Below, piece after piece: positions 29,550-37,932 of a DNA stretch of 64,000 bases. Position 1 is the first letter of the stretch, and each line of letters opens with the position of its first letter. Both the position numbers and the translations under genes were made by a program. Source of the DNA: Terrimonas ginsenosidimutans (GTDB taxonomy: Bacteria; Bacteroidota; Bacteroidia; Chitinophagales; Chitinophagaceae); contig NZ_JAKLTR010000007.1 in assembly GCF_022012415.1 (NCBI RefSeq), positions 275,002 to 339,001 on the forward strand. The letters run 5' to 3'. The notes under the pieces were generated by a model. That model ran no database searches and was not told the DNA's origin. It saw only the letters and a program-made list of their open reading frames with translations.

Positions 29550-30335
29550 ATGCAGATAGCCTCCAGAGAGTTATATGAACTACTGAAATCAAAGGGGATT
29601 AAGTTTTTGCACCATGCGAATACCGTCCGAACCGCCTTGACTTTTATTCAGGAGGACGCGTTGCTTTCGAGAGCTTATGTAGAGGCGAACCTACTTGATC
29701 AAACGGAGCAATATTCCGATGGAGATGATAAGCGGCTAGGAATCTGGGACGCTGTTTTTGTAGATGGTTGGGATCTTCATAAAGAGTTTGGGCGAAATAA
29801 TTATGGCCCGGTTTTATTTAAATTTCCGATCGAACTATTACTTGACCCCGCTTTCCGTTTCGTTCGGATAACAAAAACTAATCCGGCGAACTGGACAGGT
29901 CAAGAAACAAAATTTTTCAAAACTATCGAGGAGGTGAATGATAAGTATCTTATCGAAGGGAAGTTTGATCGCATGAAGGATGCTGGTGTAATGTTTTTAA
30001 TAGAGAAGCCAGAAAAGACAATCACGTTATCTAAGTATTGCACGCAGATCATTCTGGATGACCCTGATATCGAAACGCTGGTGGATGGAGAGTCAAAGTC
30101 AATCTTCGAACGTGTGAAATCGACCTTAGAGGATGCCATCACCGGGTCGCCTTTGAAAGAGATTACCATTTCAAAACGACATCCCCATAATCCAACACAT
30201 GGATGTTATTACATATACCGTACGATGTATCACAAGGATTTGGAAGAGTTTCATAAATTGTTCAGGAAAAAACAGTCAGCTGAAGAATCTGCGAAGGACA
30301 ATAGCATAGCAAGAGATCCGGGGACAGAAAAGTAG
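29550..30335 (+). CDS. hypothetical protein, possibly ADP-ribosyltransferase-like (DarT-like pattern)
   Basis: 261 residues from the ATG at 29550 (the 15-codon extension from 29505 is less likely). The N-terminus (KGIKFLHHANTVRTALTFI, then EDALLSRAYVE) recalls the H-x-T...GLLSR opening of DarT/ART-type toxins. RLGIWDAVFVDGWDLH followed by NNYGPVLFKFP also looks like that fold's central strands. No catalytic Glu can be assigned with confidence. It stands alone, followed on the opposite strand by the HEPN operon. The C-terminus is charged. The ART relation is a weak inference; it may be an unnamed family found in accessory islands. Confidence 0.45.
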   Translation: MQIASRELYELLKSKGIKFLHHANTVRTALTFIQEDALLSRAYVEANLLDQTEQYSDGDDKRLGIWDAVFVDGWDLHKEFGRNNYGPVLFKFPIELLLDPAFRFVRITKTNPANWTGQETKFFKTIEEVNDKYLIEGKFDRMKDAGVMFLIEKPEKTITLSKYCTQIILDDPDIETLVDGESKSIFERVKSTLEDAITGSPLKEITISKRHPHNPTHGCYYIYRTMYHKDLEEFHKLFRKKQSAEESAKDNSIARDPGTEK

Positions 30336-30441
30336 ATCCTTTGCAATATTTGCTTCGAATATTTATGACAAGTTTCTGATTAGCAATTATGTTCCTGTGT
30401 CGGTAAGTAACGAGATCGATTTTTTGATTTTCATTAACAAC

Positions 30442-31389
30442 CTAAGCGTCATCCTTATGAAATCTAGCTAGAAGTTTAGAGCCGATCGATACGATGTTTT
30501 GTGAATCGATTATCGGGAAATGTGGCAAAGTGCCTATATAGTTGTTATATTGACGGTACCATTCTTCAATATCGCCGAGGTCGTCTGCAAGTGGCGGCGA
30601 TAGTTGGAATATTTCCCTTCCATTTTCGTCGAAGCCGCCGACACCGTTTTGCGATAAGCGAACTTCAGTGCAGTTGAAATAATAGGCCGTGGTTGGTTGA
30701 ATGGGATCTCCCGCAGCATATTGCGCGGGGATTTTAAACAGTGGTTTGTATACGAAATGATACCGATTCGGGGTTTGTTTATTGTTGAGGAAAGCTATCA
30801 AAAAAGCGTACACACTTTGTCTTTCTTTGCCCGGAATTTGCAAAGAAGCGCCGTGTTGAACAATCCTATTGAGTGCACTATTTAACCGGGATGTCTCGCG
30901 TTTTCTATCTGCCCTTAAATCCTTGTCTTCGTACAGGTCATTAATCAGTCCTGATGCTGCTGTAATATGCCAGGATATGATGCTTCCTCCAAAAGAATGT
31001 GCTTCGGGATGTGCAAAATGGTTACGTATGTAGCGAAGCTGGTCCAAATAGTCCGCTGATTCTGTTTCAAAATAACCATTCTCAAGGAACCACTGTAAAT
31101 ATCGTTTAAGGCTCCATTGAGCGGGGTTGGCGAATCCCGCTGTTGCTAGTTGTCGATATCGTTTCTTGAGTGCCAGCTCTAATGCGAATAGTGCTTTCAT
31201 GCAAGCTAAATCGAAGAACTCATATTCGTAATAAGCTAAATCGACTAGTCGCTGAACCAATTTAAACACACCTTTTACATCGTCGTCTACAACAGGTTTT
31301 AGGTAGATACGTTCTGATACCTTTTTCAAGTACCTTTCATAGGATTGAATCTCGAACATCGTCCATCTGGGATCGGGGTTAGGAAGCAT
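30442..31389 (-). CDS. HEPN-type putative ribonuclease
   Basis: 315 residues. The N-terminal half is all-helical (DLAYYEYEFFDLACMKALFALELALKKRY) and contains YLDQLRYIRNHFAHPEAHSF, where RNHFAH is the Rx4H motif of HEPN-domain RNases (about residues 123-128). The C-terminal half (~185-315) is mixed alpha/beta and not recognised. HEPN proteins are common toxins or effectors in toxin-antitoxin and phage-defence systems. It is the third gene of a minus-strand operon, 17 bp after the small Cys/His protein, which is after the DUF6119 gene. The HEPN motif is visible; RNase activity is inferred. Confidence 0.6.
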   Translation of the reverse strand: MLPNPDPRWTMFEIQSYERYLKKVSERIYLKPVVDDDVKGVFKLVQRLVDLAYYEYEFFDLACMKALFALELALKKRYRQLATAGFANPAQWSLKRYLQWFLENGYFETESADYLDQLRYIRNHFAHPEAHSFGGSIISWHITAASGLINDLYEDKDLRADRKRETSRLNSALNRIVQHGASLQIPGKERQSVYAFLIAFLNNKQTPNRYHFVYKPLFKIPAQYAAGDPIQPTTAYYFNCTEVRLSQNGVGGFDENGREIFQLSPPLADDLGDIEEWYRQYNNYIGTLPHFPIIDSQNIVSIGSKLLARFHKDDA

Positions 31390-31406
31390 TGACTCGGGGA
31401 TGTCAG

Positions 31407-31622
31407 TTATGAAGCTAAGATGTTACATTGGCATCCGACATGATATTCCTGATCGACAGAAAGATGCTCCACGTCATGGACAAAGCGAATTCGTTCTTTG
31501 CCGCACATCATCCAAGTTTCATAATTAGTATCGTCAGATGATTGACCATCTTCCCGTATGTCAAATACAGTAAGTAATATCCACCCCTTGTACGGTATAA
31601 CTATCTGGTCACAACGTTTCAT
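31407..31622 (-). CDS. small Cys/His protein, putative zinc-binding, in the DUF6119-HEPN operon
   Basis: 71 residues. The C-terminal half has CGKERIRFVHDVEH followed by HVGCQC: Cys40, His49, His53, His62, Cys64 and Cys66 form a plausible zinc site. The same CGKE-IR-VH-H-VGC-C pattern is known to me from short uncharacterised proteins in mobile islands. It sits between the DUF6119 gene (22 bp) and the HEPN gene (17 bp), so it is cotranscribed with both. It could be a regulator, antitoxin or adaptor; nothing in the sequence decides. Confidence 0.55.
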   Translation of the reverse strand: MKRCDQIVIPYKGWILLTVFDIREDGQSSDDTNYETWMMCGKERIRFVHDVEHLSVDQEYHVGCQCNILAS

Positions 31623-31644
31623 TTTGATCTGGTTTTGAAATGGC

Positions 31645-33414
31645 TTAAAATTTACCTAGCTGAACAATTTTGAATCCATAATTCAGTAATCGCAGCTCCT
31701 GACTTAATTCAATCAGCGAGTATTTCGCAATATTTGAATTAAATTTCTTTAAATCTGTCCTAAGTGAACGGGACTCCAAGGCTGTATCTACGAAAGCAAG
31801 GCAAAAGGTTAGTTTTGGCATCCGCGTTTGATTGAACAAATCCGTAATGCCCTTGCTGGGGAATTTTTGCGACGCAATGAGTTTCCTCATTTCGCTCTTT
31901 TTTCCTGGCCTTTTTGCGGTCTCCTCTAATTTTTCAAAATAGGCAAAGTCGCTCTGTACGGTCTCTCGGACTCGCTTGGCTGCTATTGAAATCTGTGCGG
32001 TCAAGTCGCGGATTGTGTTTTTGAATCCTTTCTTTACGTGTACGAAAATAATTTCATCCGGCGAATATAAAAGTATGTCACAGCATTCAATATTCTCCGG
32101 GGTGACGGTGTCCAGCACCAAGGTTCCTGGTTTCCCTATATACGATTGGTTAAACACATCTTCGTCTTTACTAGTGTCAAATTTGTTCGTTAGCAGGCTT
32201 TCATCCCATGCGTCTTTCAAAATTCCATCGCACTGAATATTTAGATCATTAATAAAGCTCGGCTCAATTCTATACCAGCTTTCATCAATGTGAAAATATG
32301 AACGGCCATTAACGGTGATTTCACCATTCAAATGATCAAAGATCGACGCAAAGGAGACCCGCGTGCCTGCTTCATTGAACGAGCCTATTTTTCGCATTAA
32401 TACGAAATGTTTAAATTGGTAAACATCTTCATCTTCTATACTTTTTTTCTCTTTCAGTTTATTGATAATTGTATTCCAAGAAGGTCTGTGAAAAAACTCA
32501 ATTGATTCACTTGCGCTTAAATCTATTACATACTTTTCGGCAGTCAGATATTCCTCCATTTTTTCACTGCATATTTCAAAGTCTGGAATTTGGCCTGCTT
32601 TATAGTCGGCGTATACCTGTAGTATGAGTGCCTCATCAAGTTGTTTCACCAATTTTTCGAAGCGCTTACCGCGTAAATGAACTACCTTGTTGAGGGTGAA
32701 CTTAGCATCCTTCCGCTGTATCAGTTCGATTTTTTTGATCAGGTTCAATAACTCATCAAAGTTGATCGCCTTATTTATCTTGAAAGAAGATTTGGCCAGA
32801 CACCCAGCATTTTCTTTTTTAATATCTGTCTTTGAAAACCCAAATGATTTTATCAAATGCTCCCGGTTCAACTCTGCCTGCACCTGTTTAAAAATTTGAC
32901 CAAAGCTGTTTTCGTCACTGAATCGCTGGTCCCCACGATAGAACCTGCTTTGCCCCATGACGATACCCGTTACCCCGCGTTGTTGTATTGAACGAATGAC
33001 CCTGCTATCTCTTTCAAAAAGCTTAACGATTATTTCCAGGCCAAAATCTGGTTTTGTAAACCGTTCAATTTCAAAGCTGCCGTATCCGCCGGCAATAGCA
33101 TAAATACGTTTTTTGTAAGCGATAAAGCCAATAAATGAGTAAATGTTATTGTTTGCTTTCAGAATGCGATCTCCCTGATCAATAATCGGAGAAAGAAACT
33201 TTAACCAAGTAGGAGGATAAAATTTATGAAATTGATAAAAATTTACCGTGTAATCTCCAAATTCCTGTTTATTTAAGGTTATTTCGCTTAGACTAATTCC
33301 TTCTTCGTTTAAACGCCGGATAATTTCTCCTATAGTATCGTTCTCGTCGAGTTTCTCAAATTCTTCACGTTCGATTTCGTAAATAGTAACCGGAAGCCTG
33401 TTGGAAAGAGCCAT
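31645..33414 (-). CDS. DUF6119 / TIGR04141 'sporadically distributed' protein
   Basis: 589 residues, usual for the family. The N-terminus has VTIYEIEREEFEKLD, then AIAGGYGSFEIERF and RDSRVIRSIQQRGVTGIVMG. The C-terminal region has ECCDILLYSPDEIIFVHVKKG, followed by a RDLTAQISIAAKRV helix, the most conserved block of this family. The Asp...Glu...Lys spacing (CDIL, DEIIFVHVKK) resembles a PD-(D/E)XK-like nuclease core, but this is inference. TIGR04141 proteins occur patchily in islands and plasmids and are suspected of phage-defence roles. It is the first gene of an operon with the small Cys/His and HEPN proteins. Confidence 0.7.
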   Translation of the reverse strand: MALSNRLPVTIYEIEREEFEKLDENDTIGEIIRRLNEEGISLSEITLNKQEFGDYTVNFYQFHKFYPPTWLKFLSPIIDQGDRILKANNNIYSFIGFIAYKKRIYAIAGGYGSFEIERFTKPDFGLEIIVKLFERDSRVIRSIQQRGVTGIVMGQSRFYRGDQRFSDENSFGQIFKQVQAELNREHLIKSFGFSKTDIKKENAGCLAKSSFKINKAINFDELLNLIKKIELIQRKDAKFTLNKVVHLRGKRFEKLVKQLDEALILQVYADYKAGQIPDFEICSEKMEEYLTAEKYVIDLSASESIEFFHRPSWNTIINKLKEKKSIEDEDVYQFKHFVLMRKIGSFNEAGTRVSFASIFDHLNGEITVNGRSYFHIDESWYRIEPSFINDLNIQCDGILKDAWDESLLTNKFDTSKDEDVFNQSYIGKPGTLVLDTVTPENIECCDILLYSPDEIIFVHVKKGFKNTIRDLTAQISIAAKRVRETVQSDFAYFEKLEETAKRPGKKSEMRKLIASQKFPSKGITDLFNQTRMPKLTFCLAFVDTALESRSLRTDLKKFNSNIAKYSLIELSQELRLLNYGFKIVQLGKF

Positions 33415-33961
33415 AATTATGAGATAAATATTATAAAAACCGAATTATGCTTTTGAAAGCAGTGTTTTAACCTATTTGGGATAATTTCAGCACTCTCGGA
33501 GTGAGAATTATTAGTGAATCTCTAACTCTATGGTCTTTGATTTTTGCCTCTTCAGAGATTTTATTAGCCTTCCCAAAAATAGTTGTGATCGCTGAATCAA
33601 GGGGACTGCTAGCTGTCATTCAGGATTTTGATTCGCGTAGGTTGAATAGCTGCGTTCATTAAGCAGTTTTTCGGTAGTACAGTAAATTCTTATTAGCCGA
33701 TTTGATCGTGCTGATGGCAATCATATACCTGTTCAGTAACCTGGAAATAACACCTACCGGCGAAGGAAAAAGATGTTCCTGCAAGTTCATAGTTAAGGAG
33801 TTGGTGGACAACCAAATTATTAAAAAGGATTTGATTGTGCAAGTAGTGGCCATTTTTGAATACTTATAGTGTGAAATGAATTATTCTGGTCATTTTGTAC
33901 GTTGGGTGGACTTTGCAATACGCCTTGCAATAAAAACTTTTTCGAATATTTCAACAAGCCT
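33415..33961. other. gene-free stretch upstream of the DUF6119 operon
   Basis: Probably holds the DUF6119 promoter on the minus strand near 33420-33480. On the plus strand a ~57-codon open frame ending at 33869 (LMAIIYLFSNLEITPTGEGK, stop TAG) has protein-like character but no start codon; I cannot name it. Confidence 0.35.
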
Positions 33962-34741
33962 TTATACAAACCAAGGTGCATAAAGCCTACCTTCCCCAGT
34001 GTTTCTGTTCAGCTTTCGCATATTACAATCCTTGCAAAGCAACTGAATATTGGTCGGGTCATTCGTTCCAAACAAATCCAAGGGAATAATGTGATCAAAA
34101 TTCATAGATCCCAATGTATTGATGACGCCGGATAGGTCAGTTGAGCAGAACACGCAACGCCCTTTATCTCGATGAAAGATGGCCTTTTTAACTCACGCTG
34201 GAATTGCAGTTCTTCGAATTTTTCCTCCAATTGTCAAATCAGCTTGTTTGAAATGAAATTCCTGAAAGTTCTTAGCGATTACGGCGTTAAACTTTTGCAG
34301 TAAGTTTCTGTTTGAAAACAAGATGAAAAATATCTCTTCATACAATCGATCAGTAAGAAGAATAAAATTTTTTCGGTTACGCCTATACCAATTTATCACC
34401 GTCAGTTCTGTCGTCGCCGGGTAGTCTTGCTCGTTATATTTGATTCTCAAAAAATCAATAGGAATACCGTATTGACTGAACTGATCCTCTAAAAATGTCA
34501 ATTCCACTACATCCTCGATCACTGTCTCCGCCATCCTGAGAAAATAGTGGTCATAATGATGAAGGAAGCATTTTCTGATGTAGTGATGCAGCAGCGTGTG
34601 TCGGTTGAAAACCATTGCTGGTTGCCTCAACGTTATTCGTTGTTGTTTCGTCGTATGGAAAATCAGTGGTACTCCAAAATCAATACCATCTTCTATAGTT
34701 GAAGCGATCTTATACACCTGGTTGAATGTAAATTCTTTCAC
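33962..34741 (-). pseudogene. HNH endonuclease gene interrupted by one in-frame TGA
   Basis: The 182-codon ORF from 34741 ends at a TGA at 34193-34195. Reading straight on in the same frame gives VKKAIFHRDKGRCVFC, then NFDHIIPLDLFGTNDPTNIQ and LLCKDCNMRKLNR. This is a complete HNH module (C-x2-C, DHIIP, N, C-x2-C) ending at 33962. The full product would be 259 residues: a helical N-terminal domain (~1-175) plus a C-terminal HNH nuclease. The TGA falls where A-W-V would be expected (TGG to TGA). Either the gene is dead, the stop is a sequencing error, or the stop is read through. HNH proteins of this type are typical of restriction or defence islands. Confidence 0.7.
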
Positions 34742-35136
34742 TATGCTTGATTTATCTATTTTAAGTCATTACAATCACGATTAAAAACGTACCTGCTCAG
34801 TTATTCATACTTTGATCCTATTTCGGTCCATATTTGTCTTATGCTACTTATATAGCTCAATTCACTTTTAACTCCCTATCTGATCTGCCGGTTATGATCT
34901 GATAGAAGGCCGCTACGCAGCGTTGATTGATCCAGCCGATCAGACCTGGATAACCAGCCGTCGAACAATTAGTTATTATACCGATTTGTGCTATCGTTTG
35001 TGACAAAAAGCCTGAAAGTAAATCTGCATAAGCTAAGTATCCAAACCATAGAAATTGAACGCTGATGAAAAGTATTAGTTCATTTTGATACTATTGACAT
35101 TGGAGTGTTTTCCGGATAGCCGATTCCAACTCAATT
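34742..35136. other. gene-free stretch
   Basis: AT-rich, no ORF of note. A short GC-rich palindromic block near 34920-34970 (GATCCAGCCGATCAGACCTGGAT) may be a terminator remnant. Confidence 0.35.
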
Positions 35137-36687
35137 TCAGGAATAGACATTATAAACAAAGTGCACCAACTTTTTAATGCTTACTCCAAACTGATGTCCT
35201 GATTCATAATAAGACATCTCGATTCCTGGAAACGTGTGCACTATCCAAGTGTTGGGAATGAAATGCATCTCTGGCGTACAGATTAATTTCCGATAATCAT
35301 CCACGATATCTTTCTTTTTATTTGGATTAACGAGAATGATGTATCCCGTCGCCGATAAAGACGTAAGATATCCCAGGGTTTGTTTAGGTAATTCCGCTTT
35401 ATCCGAGTTCCACCATCCTTTAAATTCGATGGTCTTTTCTCCAAAAAATACGTTGGATATTTTCAAGTCAATTCTTCCGTTTCCTTTTAGCGGTTCGGCG
35501 TCAATTACGGCCTCTGGATATCGACCGGCAAAGAACGTTTTAAACCAATGCCTGAAATCTCCTTCTCGTTCAGCGACACCTTGTTTTATGTTTCTGATGC
35601 ATTCGGTAGCTTCATCTTGCTTTTCTAATTCGATCATTCCGTCCAAAACATCTTTGATGAAATTGTTTATTTTTGCATTTGCCTTTTCAAGAATGGGTTT
35701 GAGTTTTGTGATAAAAACATCTTCAGCTTTCAGCCAGTCCGCCAGAAGCGACCGGTATTGTAGACTATCCTGACTTAGGGTATCATCATATTTTTTAAGT
35801 TCAAGTTCCCGATCAGCTAATAATATGTCTAGTGCTATTTGGTCTGTGTCACCCAGTTGATTTGTTTTATGTAATTCAAGGGCGTTAATAGCCTTTATCA
35901 TGTTTTTCGTAGTCTTGACCAGAAAGTTTTGCATGTCCTTTACTTCCATGATTTGCATTCCTACCAATCCGGTATATCGATTGCTTTTCTTGGGTCCTTT
36001 CAGCACCGGCATTTGATTTTCAAAATATGGCTTTATGTTCTTAAATACGTATAACTGGAATGGGAAAATTGATAGCCACTCTTTATAGCAGCTGACCACA
36101 GCTCTCAAATCCGGTTTGTTCAATTTGTCGTGTGCACCCTCGTTTTGGATATGCAGGAGCAGCTTTGATTTTTTCTCTTTTGGAATTTTGGCTATATTAT
36201 TCAAATAGAATTTCAAGTCATCAATATAGCGTCCGAGACCTACCGGAGCTCCATAACCTTCGGGTAGTTGTCCGTAACTACTTAATGTATAGTCAATATA
36301 TTCTGTAATTGCTTCATACCAATCATTCTGGTCAATACATGTCGTGATGCAGTGGCACGTGTAGACGTGTGTGAGCATACACTTGATAGGAATATAGTAA
36401 AAATTGCTTTTTTTAAACCATGGTGCTTTCTCGAGCTTTTTGTGATTTTCACAGCAACCAGGAAATCGGATAAAATCATTTAAACAATTTTCCATTGTTC
36501 TACGATGATATTCACAACAATAAGGAAATTCAAACTCTAGTTTAAATCCAGGCAGAGGATTTGTTTTGAATTCTGCCATTTGGAAATCTTTATTGGAGAG
36601 CTCAAAGAAGTAGTCTTTTTCAGGGTCGAACTGAATATAGGCGTCAATGAAAGCTCCGGGGTTGATTAAGTTGATGACTTGTTCCAT
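35137..36687 (-). CDS. PD-(D/E)XK nuclease-like protein with duplicated CCExH motifs
   Basis: 516 residues. The N-terminal domain carries a repeated motif: FPYCCEYH (Cys57, Cys58, His61) and FPGCCENH (Cys78, Cys79, His82), followed by further Cys/His at ~103-117 (HVYTCHCITTC), which looks like a metal-binding domain. The middle (~240-400) is helical. The C-terminus has RIDLKIS (Asp407), EKTIEFKGWW (Glu421-x-Lys423) and KQTLGYL (Gln436), the D...ExK...Q pattern of PD-(D/E)XK nucleases. I know no named family with this layout. It is flanked by the broken HNH gene and the mobilisation genes, so a defence or DNA-processing role is likely but inferred. Confidence 0.6.
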   Translation of the reverse strand: MEQVINLINPGAFIDAYIQFDPEKDYFFELSNKDFQMAEFKTNPLPGFKLEFEFPYCCEYHRRTMENCLNDFIRFPGCCENHKKLEKAPWFKKSNFYYIPIKCMLTHVYTCHCITTCIDQNDWYEAITEYIDYTLSSYGQLPEGYGAPVGLGRYIDDLKFYLNNIAKIPKEKKSKLLLHIQNEGAHDKLNKPDLRAVVSCYKEWLSIFPFQLYVFKNIKPYFENQMPVLKGPKKSNRYTGLVGMQIMEVKDMQNFLVKTTKNMIKAINALELHKTNQLGDTDQIALDILLADRELELKKYDDTLSQDSLQYRSLLADWLKAEDVFITKLKPILEKANAKINNFIKDVLDGMIELEKQDEATECIRNIKQGVAEREGDFRHWFKTFFAGRYPEAVIDAEPLKGNGRIDLKISNVFFGEKTIEFKGWWNSDKAELPKQTLGYLTSLSATGYIILVNPNKKKDIVDDYRKLICTPEMHFIPNTWIVHTFPGIEMSYYESGHQFGVSIKKLVHFVYNVYS

Positions 36688-36813
36688 GTCCTAAAGATAC
36701 TTCCGGTTTTAAAGATTTTTCGCAGAAACGCTATATAGAGAAAAGCTCGCGACGGAGTGCGGTGAATCAAGGAAACAATAGTTAAATCTAAAACTTTTTT
36801 TCGATAAAAATAA

Positions 36814-37929
36814 TCGCAAAAGGTCAAACTGAATATCCTGAATGAAGCGGCAGGGACCAATGCGCTGCACATCTTTTTAGGTTTCGATCCATCGGAAAAA
36901 ATAGCTGACGAAATCCAGATCGAAATAGCCCGGCGATACATGCGCGGGATTGGTTTTGGGGATCAACCATACCTGGTTTACCGGCATGATGACGCAGGCC
37001 ATCCGCACCTTCATATTGTCACCACCAATATCCGCTTTGACGGCACGCGGATCGATTTGCATAATCTGGGCCGAAATGCATCTGCTCAAACGCGTAAGCA
37101 GGTAGAAGAGGAGTTCGGACTCGTCAAAGCAGAAGGCCGTGGCCAGCAGGCACAACCAATAGAACAGTCGATTCAAAGGCAAAAGGCGCAATATGGGAAA
37201 CGCCCTACAAAGAGTGAGATCACAAGGGTGTTGAGACTGGTTATAGATCAATACGAATACAGTTCACTGGAAGAATTGAACGCTATTCTTGGGCTGTATA
37301 ATGTAGTGGCTGATCGGGGAAGTCCGGGAAGCAAAATGTTTGAACAGGAGGGATTGGTATTTCAGCTGCTCGATGAACAGGGGGAGAAAGTGAGTGCCAG
37401 CATAAAAGCCAGCGCGCTCTATATGCAACCCACGCTGAAGAAGCTTCAAGCAAAGATGAAGCGCAATACCGAGTTGAAGAAGCCGCACGCAAAACGCGTT
37501 CGGAGTGCCATTGATTTTGCCCTGCTAAAAAAGAAGGCACCCGACCTAAATTATCTAGTGGGAGCGCTCGCCAAACTGCAGATACAAGTATTGTTCAGGC
37601 AAACGGGCGAAGGATTTATCTACGGGATGACGTTCATCGACCATCAGTCAAAAGTGGTGTATAATGGGAGTGATCTCGGCAAAAGCTACAGCGCCAAGAA
37701 TATTCTGGAAAGATGTCAATTACCGGCCTGGAAACGCCCGGTATCACTACGGCCTGAGAGAAAATGGTTACCGCCTTTGCGATCGCTCAATCCGTTGACT
37801 TTATTCATTGATTTAGGTCGAATGGTGACGGAATGGATGGCCCCTGAAGTTTATAGTAGAACGTTTGTTGTGGACGGCATTCCTTACGCTTATCGAAAAA
37901 CGAAGAAACGAAAGAGATTGAAAAAGTAA
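36814..37929 (+). pseudogene. relaxase/mobilisation nuclease missing its N-terminus
   Basis: The frame opens after a TAA at 36811 and reads LNILNEAAGTNALHIFLGFD, then PSEKIADEIQIEIARRYM, and RHDDAGHPHLHIVTTNIRFD, the histidine triad of MobA/VirD2-type relaxases. The first ATG is only at 36940. The catalytic Tyr region (first ~60-90 residues) is absent, so the protein cannot be fully active. The C-terminal part (YGKRPTKSEITRVLRLVIDQ and onward) is intact to 37929. It precedes the coupling protein by 3 bp, the normal MobB-MobC order in Bacteroidota mobilisable elements. Confidence 0.75.
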
Positions 37930-37932
37930 TGT

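Noticed and set aside
30442..31389. HEPN protein as an AbiF/AbiD-like or DUF4145 protein
   Set aside because: The RNHFAH motif fits HEPN in general, but I could not match the C-terminal half to any named subfamily, so I left it general.
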